NCBI GenBank assembly: GCA_036560445.1
Contig: DATBRG010000006.1
Location: 1 to 64,000, forward strand
Direction of reading: 5' to 3'
Origin: DATBRG01 sp036560445
GTDB lineage: Bacteria; Pseudomonadota; Gammaproteobacteria; Burkholderiales; Methylophilaceae
Length of the DNA stretch: 64,000 nt
The translations under genes and the position numbers were made by a program. Positions 43,878-52,190 of this stretch are shown piece by piece; the stretch's first letter is position 1; each line of letters starts with the position of its first letter. The notes under the pieces were generated by a model. It searched no databases. It saw only the letters and a list, made by a program, of their open reading frames with translations, and had not been told where the DNA came from.

Positions 43878-44336
43878 ATGGAACTACTACTCTGGCGACA
43901 TGCCGAGGCTGCCGATACCTTTCCCGACATGCAGCGTGAGCTGACGGCCACGGGGCAAAAGCAGGCGAGTACGATAGGCGCATGGCTCAAATCACGCTTA
44001 CCTAGGGGAACACAGGTTTTCGCAAGCCCAGCCACCCGTACTCAGCAAACCGCCATGGCGCTTGGCGCTGATTTTACCACGCGTCCGGAACTGGGTCCCG
44101 GTGCAACTCCGCAAAGCCTGTTAAAGCTGGCTGGCTGGCCAGATGCAGATAACTCCGTATTAATTGTCGGCCACCAGCCAACACTAGGTGAAGCCGCTGC
44201 GCTCGCCCTGACCGGGCAGATTACCTACTGGAGCATCAAGAAGGGTTCGCTCTGGTGGCTGTCCAGCCGAGTGCGCGATGGCGAATTGCAAGCTACGCTA
44301 CGCGCTGTTATTCCTCCTGACCTGATCTCAAACTAG
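43878..44336 (+). CDS. sixA: Phosphohistidine phosphatase SixA
   Basis: 152 residues, single histidine-phosphatase domain. The RHA motif is at residues 7-9 (WRHAEA), the ASPATRTQQTA segment carries the second phosphate-contact Arg, and VGHQPTLGE holds the second catalytic His. SixA removes phosphate from His of phosphotransfer or PTS-type proteins (in E. coli ArcB and NPr). It is the first gene of the plus-strand block and lies divergent to the recJ-linked gene. Confidence 0.92.
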   Translation: MELLLWRHAEAADTFPDMQRELTATGQKQASTIGAWLKSRLPRGTQVFASPATRTQQTAMALGADFTTRPELGPGATPQSLLKLAGWPDADNSVLIVGHQPTLGEAAALALTGQITYWSIKKGSLWWLSSRVRDGELQATLRAVIPPDLISN

Positions 44337-44362
44337 ATCCCAAGTCTGAACCTGACCATGCT

Positions 44363-44406
44363 CGCAAGAATATTGCCCGCCTGCATATTCTTGCGCTTGC
44401 AGGCGG
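44363..44406 (+). promoter_or_regulatory. Two mutually exclusive perfect hairpins, possible RNA switch
   Basis: Hairpin A: CGCAAGAATAT (44363-44373) and ATATTCTTGCG (44385-44395), 11 bp with an 11-nt loop. Hairpin B: CCGCCTGC (44377-44384, the loop of A) and GCAGGCGG (44399-44406), 8 bp. They share bases and cannot both form completely in a simple fold; a partial pseudoknot is possible. They lie in the 132-bp gap between sixA and the binding-protein gene, 63 bp before its start. No T-run follows, so control would be of translation, processing or DNA binding. Confidence 0.55.
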
Positions 44407-44468
44407 AAGAAGCCGACTACAAAAGCATCAGGCAACGCAGTTACGTCAACTTGAAACTGGATTTCTAG

Positions 44469-45452
44469 ATGATGCAGCGTGTGCATTCAATCGCAGATAA
44501 AAACATGCCATTGATGCCGCGCCTTTACCTACTACTCTTGCTCTGCTTATGCTGGATACCGCTGCCAGTTCTGGCACTGGATAACATCACGTTATTGGTT
44601 GGCACTCCATCATTGCCTAGCAACGAATTCGTTGAACAATTCAAGACCGAAATAGCACAAGGCAACGACAGCAAGCCAGCTGTCAATGTCATCAGGGTAG
44701 AAGAGCTGGTAAATAAACACGCCGCCCTCAGCGACAACACGATCATCATTGCAGTCGGCGTCCAGGCACTTTACCAGGCCAGCAAGCTCGATAACCGGTT
44801 GCCTGTGCTGGGGGTTCTGGTATCACAACCAGCTTTTGACAAGCTGCAACAGGACAGTAAGCGCAATACACGTAATTTCAGCGCTATCGTTCTGGATCAG
44901 CCAATCCCCAGGCAAATAGCGCTAATCAAGGCCTTGATGCCTTCTGCTACCCATATCGGCATACTACTGGGACCACTTTCCAGGCCGCTTGGTAGTGTAC
45001 TGCAGCAGGCAGCAAGCCAGCAGGGATTTGGCTTGTTACAGGAAAATATCAGGGACCCGGACGACCTGGTACCCATGCTAAAACATGTACTGTCCAGTAG
45101 CCCGGTACTGCTGGCAGTGCCTGACCCCATCGTCTATAACCGCGAAACTGTGCAGACCATCCTGTTGACCAGTTATCGCTATCAGAAACCTGTTATCGGC
45201 TTTTCTCAAGCCTATGTCCGTGCGGGTGCCCTGGCTGCGGTTTTCAGTACCCCGGGCCAGGTTGCCAAACAAGCAGCCGAAGTTGTACGCCAGTTTGCCG
45301 GAAAACCCCAGGGTGGCTTACCGCCACCGCTAATCCCTAAATACTTCTCTGTCGAGACTAACCGACAAGTCGCTCGCTCACTTGGCATCGAATTGGGTGA
45401 CGAAAACGCTTTATCCGAAACATTGTTGCGGATAGAAAGGCCTTTGCCATGA
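44469..45452 (+). CDS. Periplasmic PF04392-type binding protein (sensor partner)
   Basis: 327 residues with an N-terminal signal peptide (about 17-37, ending VLALD). Two Rossmann-like lobes typical of the ABC substrate-binding family PF04392 are visible: IIIAVGVQALYQASKL, LPVLGVLVSQPAFD, HIGILLGPLSRPLG, then VIGFSQAYVRAGALAAVFSTP and a C-terminal VETNRQVARSLGIEL. There is no permease nearby. The 4-bp overlap with the GGDEF-EAL gene suggests it is a ligand-binding partner of that membrane signalling protein. The ligand is unknown. Confidence 0.85.
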   Translation: MMQRVHSIADKNMPLMPRLYLLLLLCLCWIPLPVLALDNITLLVGTPSLPSNEFVEQFKTEIAQGNDSKPAVNVIRVEELVNKHAALSDNTIIIAVGVQALYQASKLDNRLPVLGVLVSQPAFDKLQQDSKRNTRNFSAIVLDQPIPRQIALIKALMPSATHIGILLGPLSRPLGSVLQQAASQQGFGLLQENIRDPDDLVPMLKHVLSSSPVLLAVPDPIVYNRETVQTILLTSYRYQKPVIGFSQAYVRAGALAAVFSTPGQVAKQAAEVVRQFAGKPQGGLPPPLIPKYFSVETNRQVARSLGIELGDENALSETLLRIERPLP

Positions 45453-47578
45453 AAAATCTAGGCATCAAGTCGCGCGTATTATTTCTTGCCATTGTACCGG
45501 CCACGATTATCGCCATAGTGCTAACCGGTTACTCGATAGTTAACAGCATTAACGCCCTCGACAGCGCCCTGCATGAACGCGGGCGCATCATTTCCACACA
45601 ACTGGCGCCTGCCGCTGAATATGGTGTAGTTTCTGGCAATTACGCCATCCTGCAGTCACTGGTGCAACAGGCCATGACGCATGAAAGCGATATTATTTCG
45701 GTCGTCATCAGTGACAACACGGGGCATACACTGGCAATCAGCGGTCGTCCAGTCCCCAGCTTTATCAGTGCCAAAGCCCATTCGCCCAGCCTGGAGGAGT
45801 GGCAGGTAGGCGATAACATCATTTTTAGCGCCCCGATATTACGTAGCGTGGTGGAAATCGATGATTACTCGATCACAACAGCACCTGCCGCCAGTTCAAA
45901 TGCAGCACAACGCCTGAGAGTTGTTGGTCAGGTATACGTGGCACTGTCTACACAGGATTTGGCCAGCCTGAAATACTCGCTAATCCTGCACAATCTGCTG
46001 ATCGCACTGGTCGGCCTGATTGCCAGCGCACTAATGGCTTGGCGCATTGGCCGCAGTATTACGCACCCCATCAAGACGCTGGCACTTGCAGTGGCGAGCC
46101 TGGCTGAGGGCCAGCTTACCCTACGCATAGAAGAAAACTCCAGCGGCGAATTGCAGACCTTGCAACGTGGGTTCAACACCATGACGGCACACCTGAAACT
46201 TGCCCACGACAGCATGCAAGAGCGCATCAATGACGCCACGCGCCAGCTCAGGCACCAAGCCCATCACGATGCACTCACGGGGCTGGTAAATCGGCGTGAA
46301 TGTGAACGGCGCCTGGAACGTATCCTGAAAAGTGCGCATGAACATGGTACACACCACGTGTTCTGCTATATGGACCTGGACCAGTTCAAGATAGTCAATG
46401 ACACCTGCGGCCACAATGCCGGTGATGAGCTATTAAGGCAGATCAGCCTTATCCTCAACAACCGCATACGCGATCGCGATACCCTGGCACGCCTGGGTGG
46501 TGATGAATTCGGCCTGCTACTGGAAAATTGCCTGCTACCCGATGCCTACATAATTGCCGAGGAAATGCGCGAGCAAGTACAGGATTTCCGCTTCGTGCAT
46601 CAGGACAAGATCTTCAGCATAGGTGTCAGTATCGGCATGGTCGCCATCACTTCTGAGATCGATAACGTCAGCACCATTATGAGCGCGGCCGATACCGCCT
46701 GCTATACAGCCAAGGATAATGGCCGTAACCGCATCCATCTGTTCCGTACGCAGGATGAAGATGTAGCCAAGCGTCATGGTGAAATGGAATGGGTAGGCCG
46801 CATCAAACTAGCGATGGAAGAAGATCGTTTCTGCCTGTATTACCAGCCTATCCTGCCCATCAAACACACCGAAGACCAACACCTCTATTTTGAGATACTG
46901 CTGCGTAAAGTCGACTCTAACGGCCGCATCATCCCGCCGATGGCATTTATTCCGGCGGCTGAACGTTATCACTTGATGAACGGCATAGACCGCTGGGTTA
47001 TCCGTAACGCGTTCACTACTTTGCGCCAATTACTGGATAAGCACCCTACTGCCAGCAATTACGTGTTCACCATCAATCTTTCCGGCGTTTCGCTGAGCGA
47101 CCAGAATCTGCTCAGTTTCATCCAGGAGCAGTTTGCCTTGCACTCGGTACCGCCACAGGCTATCTGCTTTGAAATCACCGAGACTTCCGCCATCGTCAAT
47201 CTGTCTAATACGGTGAAATTGATGCAGGCACTCAGGAGCATCGGCTGTCGCTTCATGCTGGATGATTTTGGCAGTGGTATGTCTTCATTCGCTTACCTCA
47301 AGAACCTGCCAGTGGATTTCCTCAAAATGGATGGCTCCTTTATCAAGGACATCGCTACCAATACGATAGACCTGGCCATGGTGCAGTCCATACATAGCAT
47401 TGCCGAGTCGATGAAAATACAGACTATCGCCGAGTTTGTCGAAAGTGCCGCCGTGGTAGATATCTTGCAATCGATGGGGGTACACTACGGGCAAGGTTTC
47501 TTCCTAGGCGAACCCGTTGCCATAGACAATTTATTCGTCAAACTGCAACTGGATAACCGTGAAGAAGACTTCACTTAA
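45449..47578 (+). CDS. Membrane GGDEF-EAL protein (c-di-GMP synthesis/hydrolysis)
   Basis: 709 residues: membrane helix (about 8-30), periplasmic sensor (about 31-175), second helix (about 178-200), HAMP (about 200-255), GGDEF (about 265-435) and EAL (about 450-700). GGDEF is intact at 350-354, with an RDRD inhibitory site five residues before it. In EAL, the signature reads FEILLR rather than EALLR but keeps Glu; NLSG, EITE and DDFGSG (near 605) are intact, so phosphodiesterase activity is plausible. It probably senses ligand through the upstream binding protein. The 3' neighbour ParA gene starts 28 bp later. Confidence 0.95.
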   Translation: MKNLGIKSRVLFLAIVPATIIAIVLTGYSIVNSINALDSALHERGRIISTQLAPAAEYGVVSGNYAILQSLVQQAMTHESDIISVVISDNTGHTLAISGRPVPSFISAKAHSPSLEEWQVGDNIIFSAPILRSVVEIDDYSITTAPAASSNAAQRLRVVGQVYVALSTQDLASLKYSLILHNLLIALVGLIASALMAWRIGRSITHPIKTLALAVASLAEGQLTLRIEENSSGELQTLQRGFNTMTAHLKLAHDSMQERINDATRQLRHQAHHDALTGLVNRRECERRLERILKSAHEHGTHHVFCYMDLDQFKIVNDTCGHNAGDELLRQISLILNNRIRDRDTLARLGGDEFGLLLENCLLPDAYIIAEEMREQVQDFRFVHQDKIFSIGVSIGMVAITSEIDNVSTIMSAADTACYTAKDNGRNRIHLFRTQDEDVAKRHGEMEWVGRIKLAMEEDRFCLYYQPILPIKHTEDQHLYFEILLRKVDSNGRIIPPMAFIPAAERYHLMNGIDRWVIRNAFTTLRQLLDKHPTASNYVFTINLSGVSLSDQNLLSFIQEQFALHSVPPQAICFEITETSAIVNLSNTVKLMQALRSIGCRFMLDDFGSGMSSFAYLKNLPVDFLKMDGSFIKDIATNTIDLAMVQSIHSIAESMKIQTIAEFVESAAVVDILQSMGVHYGQGFFLGEPVAIDNLFVKLQLDNREEDFT

Positions 47579-47606
47579 ACCCATCGTATCAATTTGAGAA
47601 TGCATT

Positions 47607-48242
47607 ATGTCTACAGTACTTATCGCCAACCCAAAAGGCGGCAGCGGCAAGACCACGCTGGCGACTAACCTGGCTGGCTATTTCGCCAGCCGTGGCCGTC
47701 ATGTTGTACTTTCTGACATGGATAGGCAACGTTCCTCGCTAGCATGGCTGGAACGCCGCCCGCACAAACTTCCACTGATTCACGGCCTTGATGGGCGTGG
47801 CAAGCATGCAGACAGCCTCAGCGCAGACTGGACCATCATAGACTCCTCCGCAGGCCTGCACGGTGAAAAACTGAGCGAAGCGGTAAAGCGGGCCGACTGG
47901 GTGATCGTGCCGATGCAGGCCTCGACATTTGATATCGGCGCCACACAGGATTTTTTGCAGATCCTGCGTGAAGAAAAAGCAGTGCGTAAAGAACGTACTT
48001 TTGTTGCCATGGTAGGTATGCGTATCGATAGCCGCACCAAGGCAGCAGCTAATCTGCAGGCTTATCTGGAAGATGGCGATTTTCCGGTCATGGGCAATCT
48101 GCGCGATGCCCAGATATATGTGCAAGCAGCCGAGCAAGGGGCCAGCCTGTTTGACCTGCGCCCGTCTCTGGTGGCGCGCGACATACAGCAATGGGCGCCA
48201 CTACTGCACTGGCTGGTCAACGCTGACCGCAATGCCAAATGA
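47607..48242 (+). CDS. Orphan ParA/MinD-family ATPase
   Basis: 211 residues. The deviant Walker A KGGSGKTT is at 10-17, with the signature Lys; a SDMDRQRSSLAWLERR segment follows at the Walker A' position, and WTIIDSSAGLHGE is Walker B. No ParB, no parS and no plasmid gene is nearby. Small ParA proteins of this kind (ParC, PpfA, McdA, MipZ groups) position protein clusters or organelles on the nucleoid. Its stop overlaps the start of the CYTH-CHAD gene by 11 bp, so its cargo may be linked to that protein; this is inference. An AATGC start context with weak ribosome-binding site precedes it. Confidence 0.92.
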   Translation: MSTVLIANPKGGSGKTTLATNLAGYFASRGRHVVLSDMDRQRSSLAWLERRPHKLPLIHGLDGRGKHADSLSADWTIIDSSAGLHGEKLSEAVKRADWVIVPMQASTFDIGATQDFLQILREEKAVRKERTFVAMVGMRIDSRTKAAANLQAYLEDGDFPVMGNLRDAQIYVQAAEQGASLFDLRPSLVARDIQQWAPLLHWLVNADRNAK

Positions 48243-49728
48243 GATAGAACTTAAACTTCGCATTGCCGCTGCTGATGTTCCCCGCCTGCGGCGGCATGGC
48301 GCGCTCAAAAGCCAGCTGGTTGGAAAGCCTATCACTCGCAAGCTGACCAGCATCTATTACGACACCCCTGACCTCGAATTGCTCGATGCCGCCATCAGCC
48401 TGCGCGTACGGCGCATGTCCGGCAATTGGTTCCAGGCCGTTAAAGGGGCGGGGCATTCATTGGCAGGCCTGCACCAGCGCATGGAGTGGGAAGATATTAT
48501 TGCCAGGGGCCAGCCCGATTTCAGCAAAATCACTGCGCCGTCCTTGGCCGCTATTTTTGATGCCCAAAGCCTGAGAGATGCGCTCAAACCTATCTTCATT
48601 ACCGAAGTGAATCGTGCGGAATGGCAGCTACAGTACCAAGATGGCAGCGCCATCGAAGTCGCGCTGGACCTGGGCAAGCTCAAGGTTGGCAAGCAAGAAG
48701 AAGATATCAGCGAGATCGAACTGGAACTCAAGCATGGCAAGCCCAGGCATCTGTTCGAGCTTGCGCTGGCATTGCAGGCCGACATTCCGCTACACATCGA
48801 GAACGTAAGCAAGGCTCAGCGTGGCTATGCGCATTACCGGGCTACCCAGTTAAGCACCAGCAAGGCCAAGCCAATCGTGCTCTCCAGCAAAGTAAAAGTT
48901 GCAGCGGCTTTCCAGATGATTGGCTGGGAATGCCTACGGCAGCTACAGGCAAATCAGGACATGGTGCTACATGGCAATGACTGCGAAGGCGTGCATCAGA
49001 TGCGCATTGCCATGCGGCGTTTGCGCGTAGCGCTCAAGCTGTTCAAGCGCGAGCATGAGGATATCAAGGCCGAACTGGATTGGCTGGGAAGTCTGCTTGG
49101 CATCGCGCGTGACTGGGATGTGCTGTTACAGGAAACGCTGCCTGCAGCAGACAGCCATGCAAATGGCAAGCTGCACATACTTGAAGAGGCAATCAAAAAA
49201 GCCCGGCAACGCGCTTACTCCAAATTGAAAACCGCTATGAATAGCCAGCGCTATCAAAAACTGCTGCTAACCCTGGGCGCATTGCTGGAAAACGATGATA
49301 AACCCGCGCATAAGAAATTATTACCCTTTGCCCATGGCCACCTGCAAAAAGGGTTTGAGAAGCTCAATACATACACAAAACTCAGTGACTTGGATACTGA
49401 GCAACGCCACAAGACGCGTATTGCCGTCAAAAACCTGCACTACACTGCAGATTTCTTTGCCTCACTTAATCAAACCAAAAAACGCGTGCGCAAACAGCAG
49501 TCCTTCCTGCAAAAACTCAATCAAGTGCAAAAACTGCTGGGTATCATGAATGATGCTGCGACTACAGAAAAATTGTTGCAGCTACTCACACACAAACAGT
49601 CTGTGGCTGATATCCATGAAGCGGCCAACATACTGTTGAAATGGAATGTGGAGCGCTCGGCTGCAACACATCAATCACTCGATAGCAACTGGCACAGCCT
49701 TATACAGGCTAAGCCCTACTGGAGTTAA
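48232..49728 (+). CDS. CYTH-CHAD protein (inorganic triphosphatase/polyphosphate-binding)
   Basis: 498 residues from ATG 48232 (MPNEIELKLRI), inside the end of the parA-like gene; longer in-frame starts would lie deep in that gene. CYTH (about 1-200) has the ExExK metal/triphosphate motif at 4-8 and further Lys/Arg/Glu tunnel residues, as in the E. coli triphosphatase YgiF. CHAD (about 215-498) has conserved His and basic helices (GVHQMRIAMRRLRVALKLF, RHKTRIAVKNLHYTADFF) that bind polyphosphate. CHAD proteins are found on polyphosphate granules in other betaproteobacteria. Confidence 0.93.
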   Translation: MPNEIELKLRIAAADVPRLRRHGALKSQLVGKPITRKLTSIYYDTPDLELLDAAISLRVRRMSGNWFQAVKGAGHSLAGLHQRMEWEDIIARGQPDFSKITAPSLAAIFDAQSLRDALKPIFITEVNRAEWQLQYQDGSAIEVALDLGKLKVGKQEEDISEIELELKHGKPRHLFELALALQADIPLHIENVSKAQRGYAHYRATQLSTSKAKPIVLSSKVKVAAAFQMIGWECLRQLQANQDMVLHGNDCEGVHQMRIAMRRLRVALKLFKREHEDIKAELDWLGSLLGIARDWDVLLQETLPAADSHANGKLHILEEAIKKARQRAYSKLKTAMNSQRYQKLLLTLGALLENDDKPAHKKLLPFAHGHLQKGFEKLNTYTKLSDLDTEQRHKTRIAVKNLHYTADFFASLNQTKKRVRKQQSFLQKLNQVQKLLGIMNDAATTEKLLQLLTHKQSVADIHEAANILLKWNVERSAATHQSLDSNWHSLIQAKPYWS

Positions 49729-49739
49729 TGAGGTCGGTC

Positions 49740-49976
49740 ATGGAAAACCAGATGCATAGCTTAAGCAACCTATTCGCCCAGCTAGGGCTACCAAACGAGC
49801 CGGCTGCGATTAAAGGCTTCATCAAGACTCATAGCCCCTTGCAGCCGGGAGTCGTGCTGTGCGATGCGCCATTTTGGACTGCGGCACAAGCGGCTTTCCT
49901 GCGTGATGAAATGTTGAACGATGCTGATTGGGCTGAGGTCATCGACGAACTAAATGCGCTGCTACACGCGAAGTAA
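49740..49976 (+). CDS. DUF2789 protein
   Basis: 78 residues from ATG 49740 (MENQMHSLSNLFAQLGLP), the conserved DUF2789 start. An alternative ATG at 49728 overlaps the CYTH-CHAD stop and adds four residues. The family is small, soluble and of unknown function (FIKTHSPL, ALCDAPFWT-like region, then an acidic C-terminal helix). It is the last gene of the plus-strand block and converges on the PAP2 gene with a 7-bp gap; no terminator is visible. Confidence 0.85.
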   Translation: MENQMHSLSNLFAQLGLPNEPAAIKGFIKTHSPLQPGVVLCDAPFWTAAQAAFLRDEMLNDADWAEVIDELNALLHAK

Positions 49977-49983
49977 CAAGCAA

Positions 49984-50580
49984 TCAGGCTAGATCAACTT
50001 TTCGTGTCATCAGCCTAAACCACAGCCACCATAGGCTTGCACAGACGGCAAAGCTGATCAGGCATCCAGCCAATACATCTGCCGGGAAATGAGCACCCAG
50101 CACTATGCGGGAAACACCCACCCAGAGCAGGAAAGTGACAGCAGCAATGCGCCCCTTGAGGCCAAGCAAAGGCCAAAGGCTACCCACCAGCAAGGCAGCA
50201 AAAGCGCTATGGCCACTAGGCAGGCTATGATGTAATTTCGGGTCAGACAACACATGCACGGAACTCGTATCCAGTGCCAACAGCGGCCGTGGGTAATCGA
50301 ACCATTGCTTAAGCCCGGTAATGAGGAAACCATCAAGGTAATAGCCAGCCACAAAAACTACCAGCAAGCCGAAGTACAGTGGCCATTTCTTTCGTGGCAA
50401 GCGCCACAGGGCAATGGCCACAACACCAGTGAAGATAGCCAGATAATAAACAAAGTTATCATGCTCAGCGAGGTTGGTACCCAGTAACATGAGCTGCCCC
50501 CACCAATCGCCTTGCAAGCCATTGATAGCATGGAACAACCAGACGTTGAGGCCACCCCAATCGTATAAGATGGCCTTCAT
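49984..50580 (-). CDS. PAP2-family membrane phosphatase
   Basis: 198 residues from ATG 50580 (MKAILYDWGG). An upstream in-frame start overlapping the neighbouring gene is unlikely. About five membrane helices. The three phosphatase motifs are complete: KX6RP (KQWFDYPRP), PSGH (SLPSGHSAF) and SRX5HX3D (SRIVLGAHFPAD). Candidate substrates are undecaprenyl diphosphate, phosphatidate or phosphatidylglycerol phosphate. The start lies 2 bp after the DUF4337 stop, implying a two-gene operon. Confidence 0.92.
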   Translation of the reverse strand: MKAILYDWGGLNVWLFHAINGLQGDWWGQLMLLGTNLAEHDNFVYYLAIFTGVVAIALWRLPRKKWPLYFGLLVVFVAGYYLDGFLITGLKQWFDYPRPLLALDTSSVHVLSDPKLHHSLPSGHSAFAALLVGSLWPLLGLKGRIAAVTFLLWVGVSRIVLGAHFPADVLAGCLISFAVCASLWWLWFRLMTRKVDLA

Positions 50581-50582
50581 GC

Positions 50583-51149
50583 TCAGCCCAATAAACCCAT
50601 GACGGTCAGCACAACGCCGCCCGCAGCAGCCACGCCCGCGCAAGCAAATAGCCAGCGACGCTGAGTCAATGCAGTGATGGAAGCAAGCGAAATAGCAATC
50701 TGCAGGAAAGTCATCGCTAACGCCAAGCGGTGATGAGGGTGCAAGGCTTCTTCACTTTTTGCGTTGGCTAATTGTGATTCCTTATCCAGCTCTTCAGCCT
50801 TATGCTTGGCCTCCTGCTTGTCATGCTCATATTTCTCAACCTGGGCACGGTAAAAATCGGCTTTTTCCTTGGGTGCAATATCAACTGCCAGCTCCATCAA
50901 GTGACCCTTGCTGCTCTTGGCTTGGTAAAGACCCCATTGGTCGGTAGCCTCAGATTTCTTCAGTATGGCCTCATTCTTTAATAACATGGCTTCGTTTTGT
51001 GTTGCGCCGCCTTGGTAACTGACCACCGCGCCAAGTGTCGCCAGTATTGCGGTAAATATCGCAATTGCCTGCGCCAAGCCACCATGCTGTGCCTTATGTT
51101 CCAACTCATGCTCGTGCGCACCATGGACATGAAAACCGTGTTCGCTCAT
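50583..51149 (-). CDS. DUF4337 membrane protein
   Basis: 188 residues. His-rich N-terminus (EHGFHVHGAHEHELEH), one membrane helix (about 27-47), a long charged helical/coiled-coil middle (about 55-130) and two C-terminal helices (about 140-188). This layout matches DUF4337, a family of unknown function. It precedes the PAP2 gene by 2 bp. The His-rich start could bind metal. Confidence 0.85.
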   Translation of the reverse strand: MSEHGFHVHGAHEHELEHKAQHGGLAQAIAIFTAILATLGAVVSYQGGATQNEAMLLKNEAILKKSEATDQWGLYQAKSSKGHLMELAVDIAPKEKADFYRAQVEKYEHDKQEAKHKAEELDKESQLANAKSEEALHPHHRLALAMTFLQIAISLASITALTQRRWLFACAGVAAAGGVVLTVMGLLG

Positions 51150-51216
51150 AAAATCTCATCCGAAAAAGTCGTTAGCTTATAGTTAGTATCGAACCGAGAC
51201 AACTCATCCCATACAG

Positions 51217-51244
51217 CAAAAAAGAAAGGGCAGCCGAGCTGCCC
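51217..51244 (-). terminator. Terminator of the glycine-zipper gene
   Basis: GGGCAGC-cga-GCTGCCC (51228-51244); on the minus strand it is followed by a T-rich tract TTTCTTTTTT. It lies 29 bp after the glycine-zipper stop. Confidence 0.85.
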
Positions 51245-51272
51245 TTATATGTGATTAAAAGGTTAACGCAGA

Positions 51273-51926
51273 TTAGTCGTCGTCATGATGGTCGTGATGC
51301 CTGTCCCAGTCACGTTCATGACCCCAATCCCGATGGCCATAACCGCCTTGGTAAATCACGGCAGGCTGCTCTACCAATACCGGCTGGTAGCTGACTCTGT
51401 CATCGCGATAGCCGGGATTAATATCAACACGCACGCGGATATTGTCTCCCGGATCATTAGGCATCACAGTACTGTAATCGCGGCCATTGTAACGATAGGT
51501 CACCAGATAGCCACTGGTTACCGTTTGCCAGTTATCCGCCGTGTAGCAGCTTTCCACGGGACGGGTAACGTAGCCAGCAGGGTGATCATTATCAATACGG
51601 TCACCGACTACCGCCCCCACACCGGCACCAACAGCACCAGCAGCTACACGGCCGTTACCATGGCCAACCTGGCTACCGATAATGGCACCAGCCACACCGC
51701 CGATAATGGCGCCCAGGGGCGATCTGTCGTTACTGACGCTCTGTACATATTCAGTATGGCATTCCTGACGCGGAGTATTCACACGCGCAGTTTGCGGTGT
51801 CACAGAGACCACACGAGCATTGTCATAGTATTGGTCATTCGCCATGACTGGCAGGGATAAACTGACTGCCATCAAGGCGGGAATAATCATCTTCACAGGT
51901 TTCACATTAAACTTTGGCATTTTCAA
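51273..51926 (-). CDS. Exported glycine-zipper protein with His/Asp-rich tail
   Basis: 217 residues: signal peptide (about 1-30, ending PVMA), a glycine-zipper hairpin (about 72-112: GAIIGGVAGAIIGSQVGHG and AGAVGAGVGAVVGDRI), a beta-rich segment (TSGYLVTYRYNGRDYSTVMP) and a tail of His, Asp, Arg and Trp. The family is common in the outer membrane or periplasm of proteobacteria (Rick_17kDa-like) and is not functionally defined. The tail resembles that of the 19.6-kb exported protein. It has its own terminator. Confidence 0.85.
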   Translation of the reverse strand: MKMPKFNVKPVKMIIPALMAVSLSLPVMANDQYYDNARVVSVTPQTARVNTPRQECHTEYVQSVSNDRSPLGAIIGGVAGAIIGSQVGHGNGRVAAGAVGAGVGAVVGDRIDNDHPAGYVTRPVESCYTADNWQTVTSGYLVTYRYNGRDYSTVMPNDPGDNIRVRVDINPGYRDDRVSYQPVLVEQPAVIYQGGYGHRDWGHERDWDRHHDHHDDD

Positions 51927-51973
51927 CTACGCTCACTTTCCTGAGTTAATCCGCGAGTTCTGCGGATGAGCAT

Positions 51974-51985
51974 TCAACGCGTTGA
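51974..51985. repeat. 12-bp perfect palindrome
   Basis: TCAACGCGTTGA, in the divergent region between the glycine-zipper gene and the pentapeptide-repeat gene. A second hairpin, ATCCGC-gagttct-GCGGAT, lies just before it (about 51949-51967). Either may be an operator or 5' leader structure of the glycine-zipper gene. Confidence 0.35.
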
Positions 51986-52103
51986 TGCCAGCGCCAGCTG
52001 ACTTTATATTTGTATCGTTTTGTATCCCATGTTTTGCTTAGGTCTGTATTTGGATGTGTAGATGGAATTTCTACTTGGGAAATATGTCTAGCGCACTAAT
52101 TAG

Positions 52104-52131
52104 TTGACGCATAATTACTGCGGGTTATGAT
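52104..52131 (+). promoter_or_regulatory. Sigma70-type promoter of the pentapeptide-repeat gene
   Basis: TTGACG (52104-52109), a 16-bp spacer, and TATGAT (52126-52131). It lies 60 bp before the ATG. Both hexamers match consensus at five of six positions. Confidence 0.65.
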
Positions 52132-52157
52132 GTTCTAGAGAATTAATAATAACTAGG

Positions 52158-52178
52158 ATTGTCTGACGACCAGACAAT
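52158..52178 (+). promoter_or_regulatory. Inverted repeat in leader of the pentapeptide-repeat gene
   Basis: ATTGTCTG-acgac-CAGACAAT, a perfect 8-bp stem, between the promoter and the AAGGAG ribosome-binding site. The stem leaves the Shine-Dalgarno free. It could be an operator just downstream of the transcription start, or a 5' stabilising hairpin. Confidence 0.55.
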
Positions 52179-52190
52179 AAGGAGAACGTA

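Noticed and set aside
44363..44406. Hairpins taken as terminator of sixA
   Set aside because: Neither stem is followed by a T-run on the plus strand.
47607..48242. ParA-like gene as sign of a plasmid or prophage
   Set aside because: No ParB, replication, phage or mobility gene is nearby and the block is flanked by ordinary chromosomal genes.
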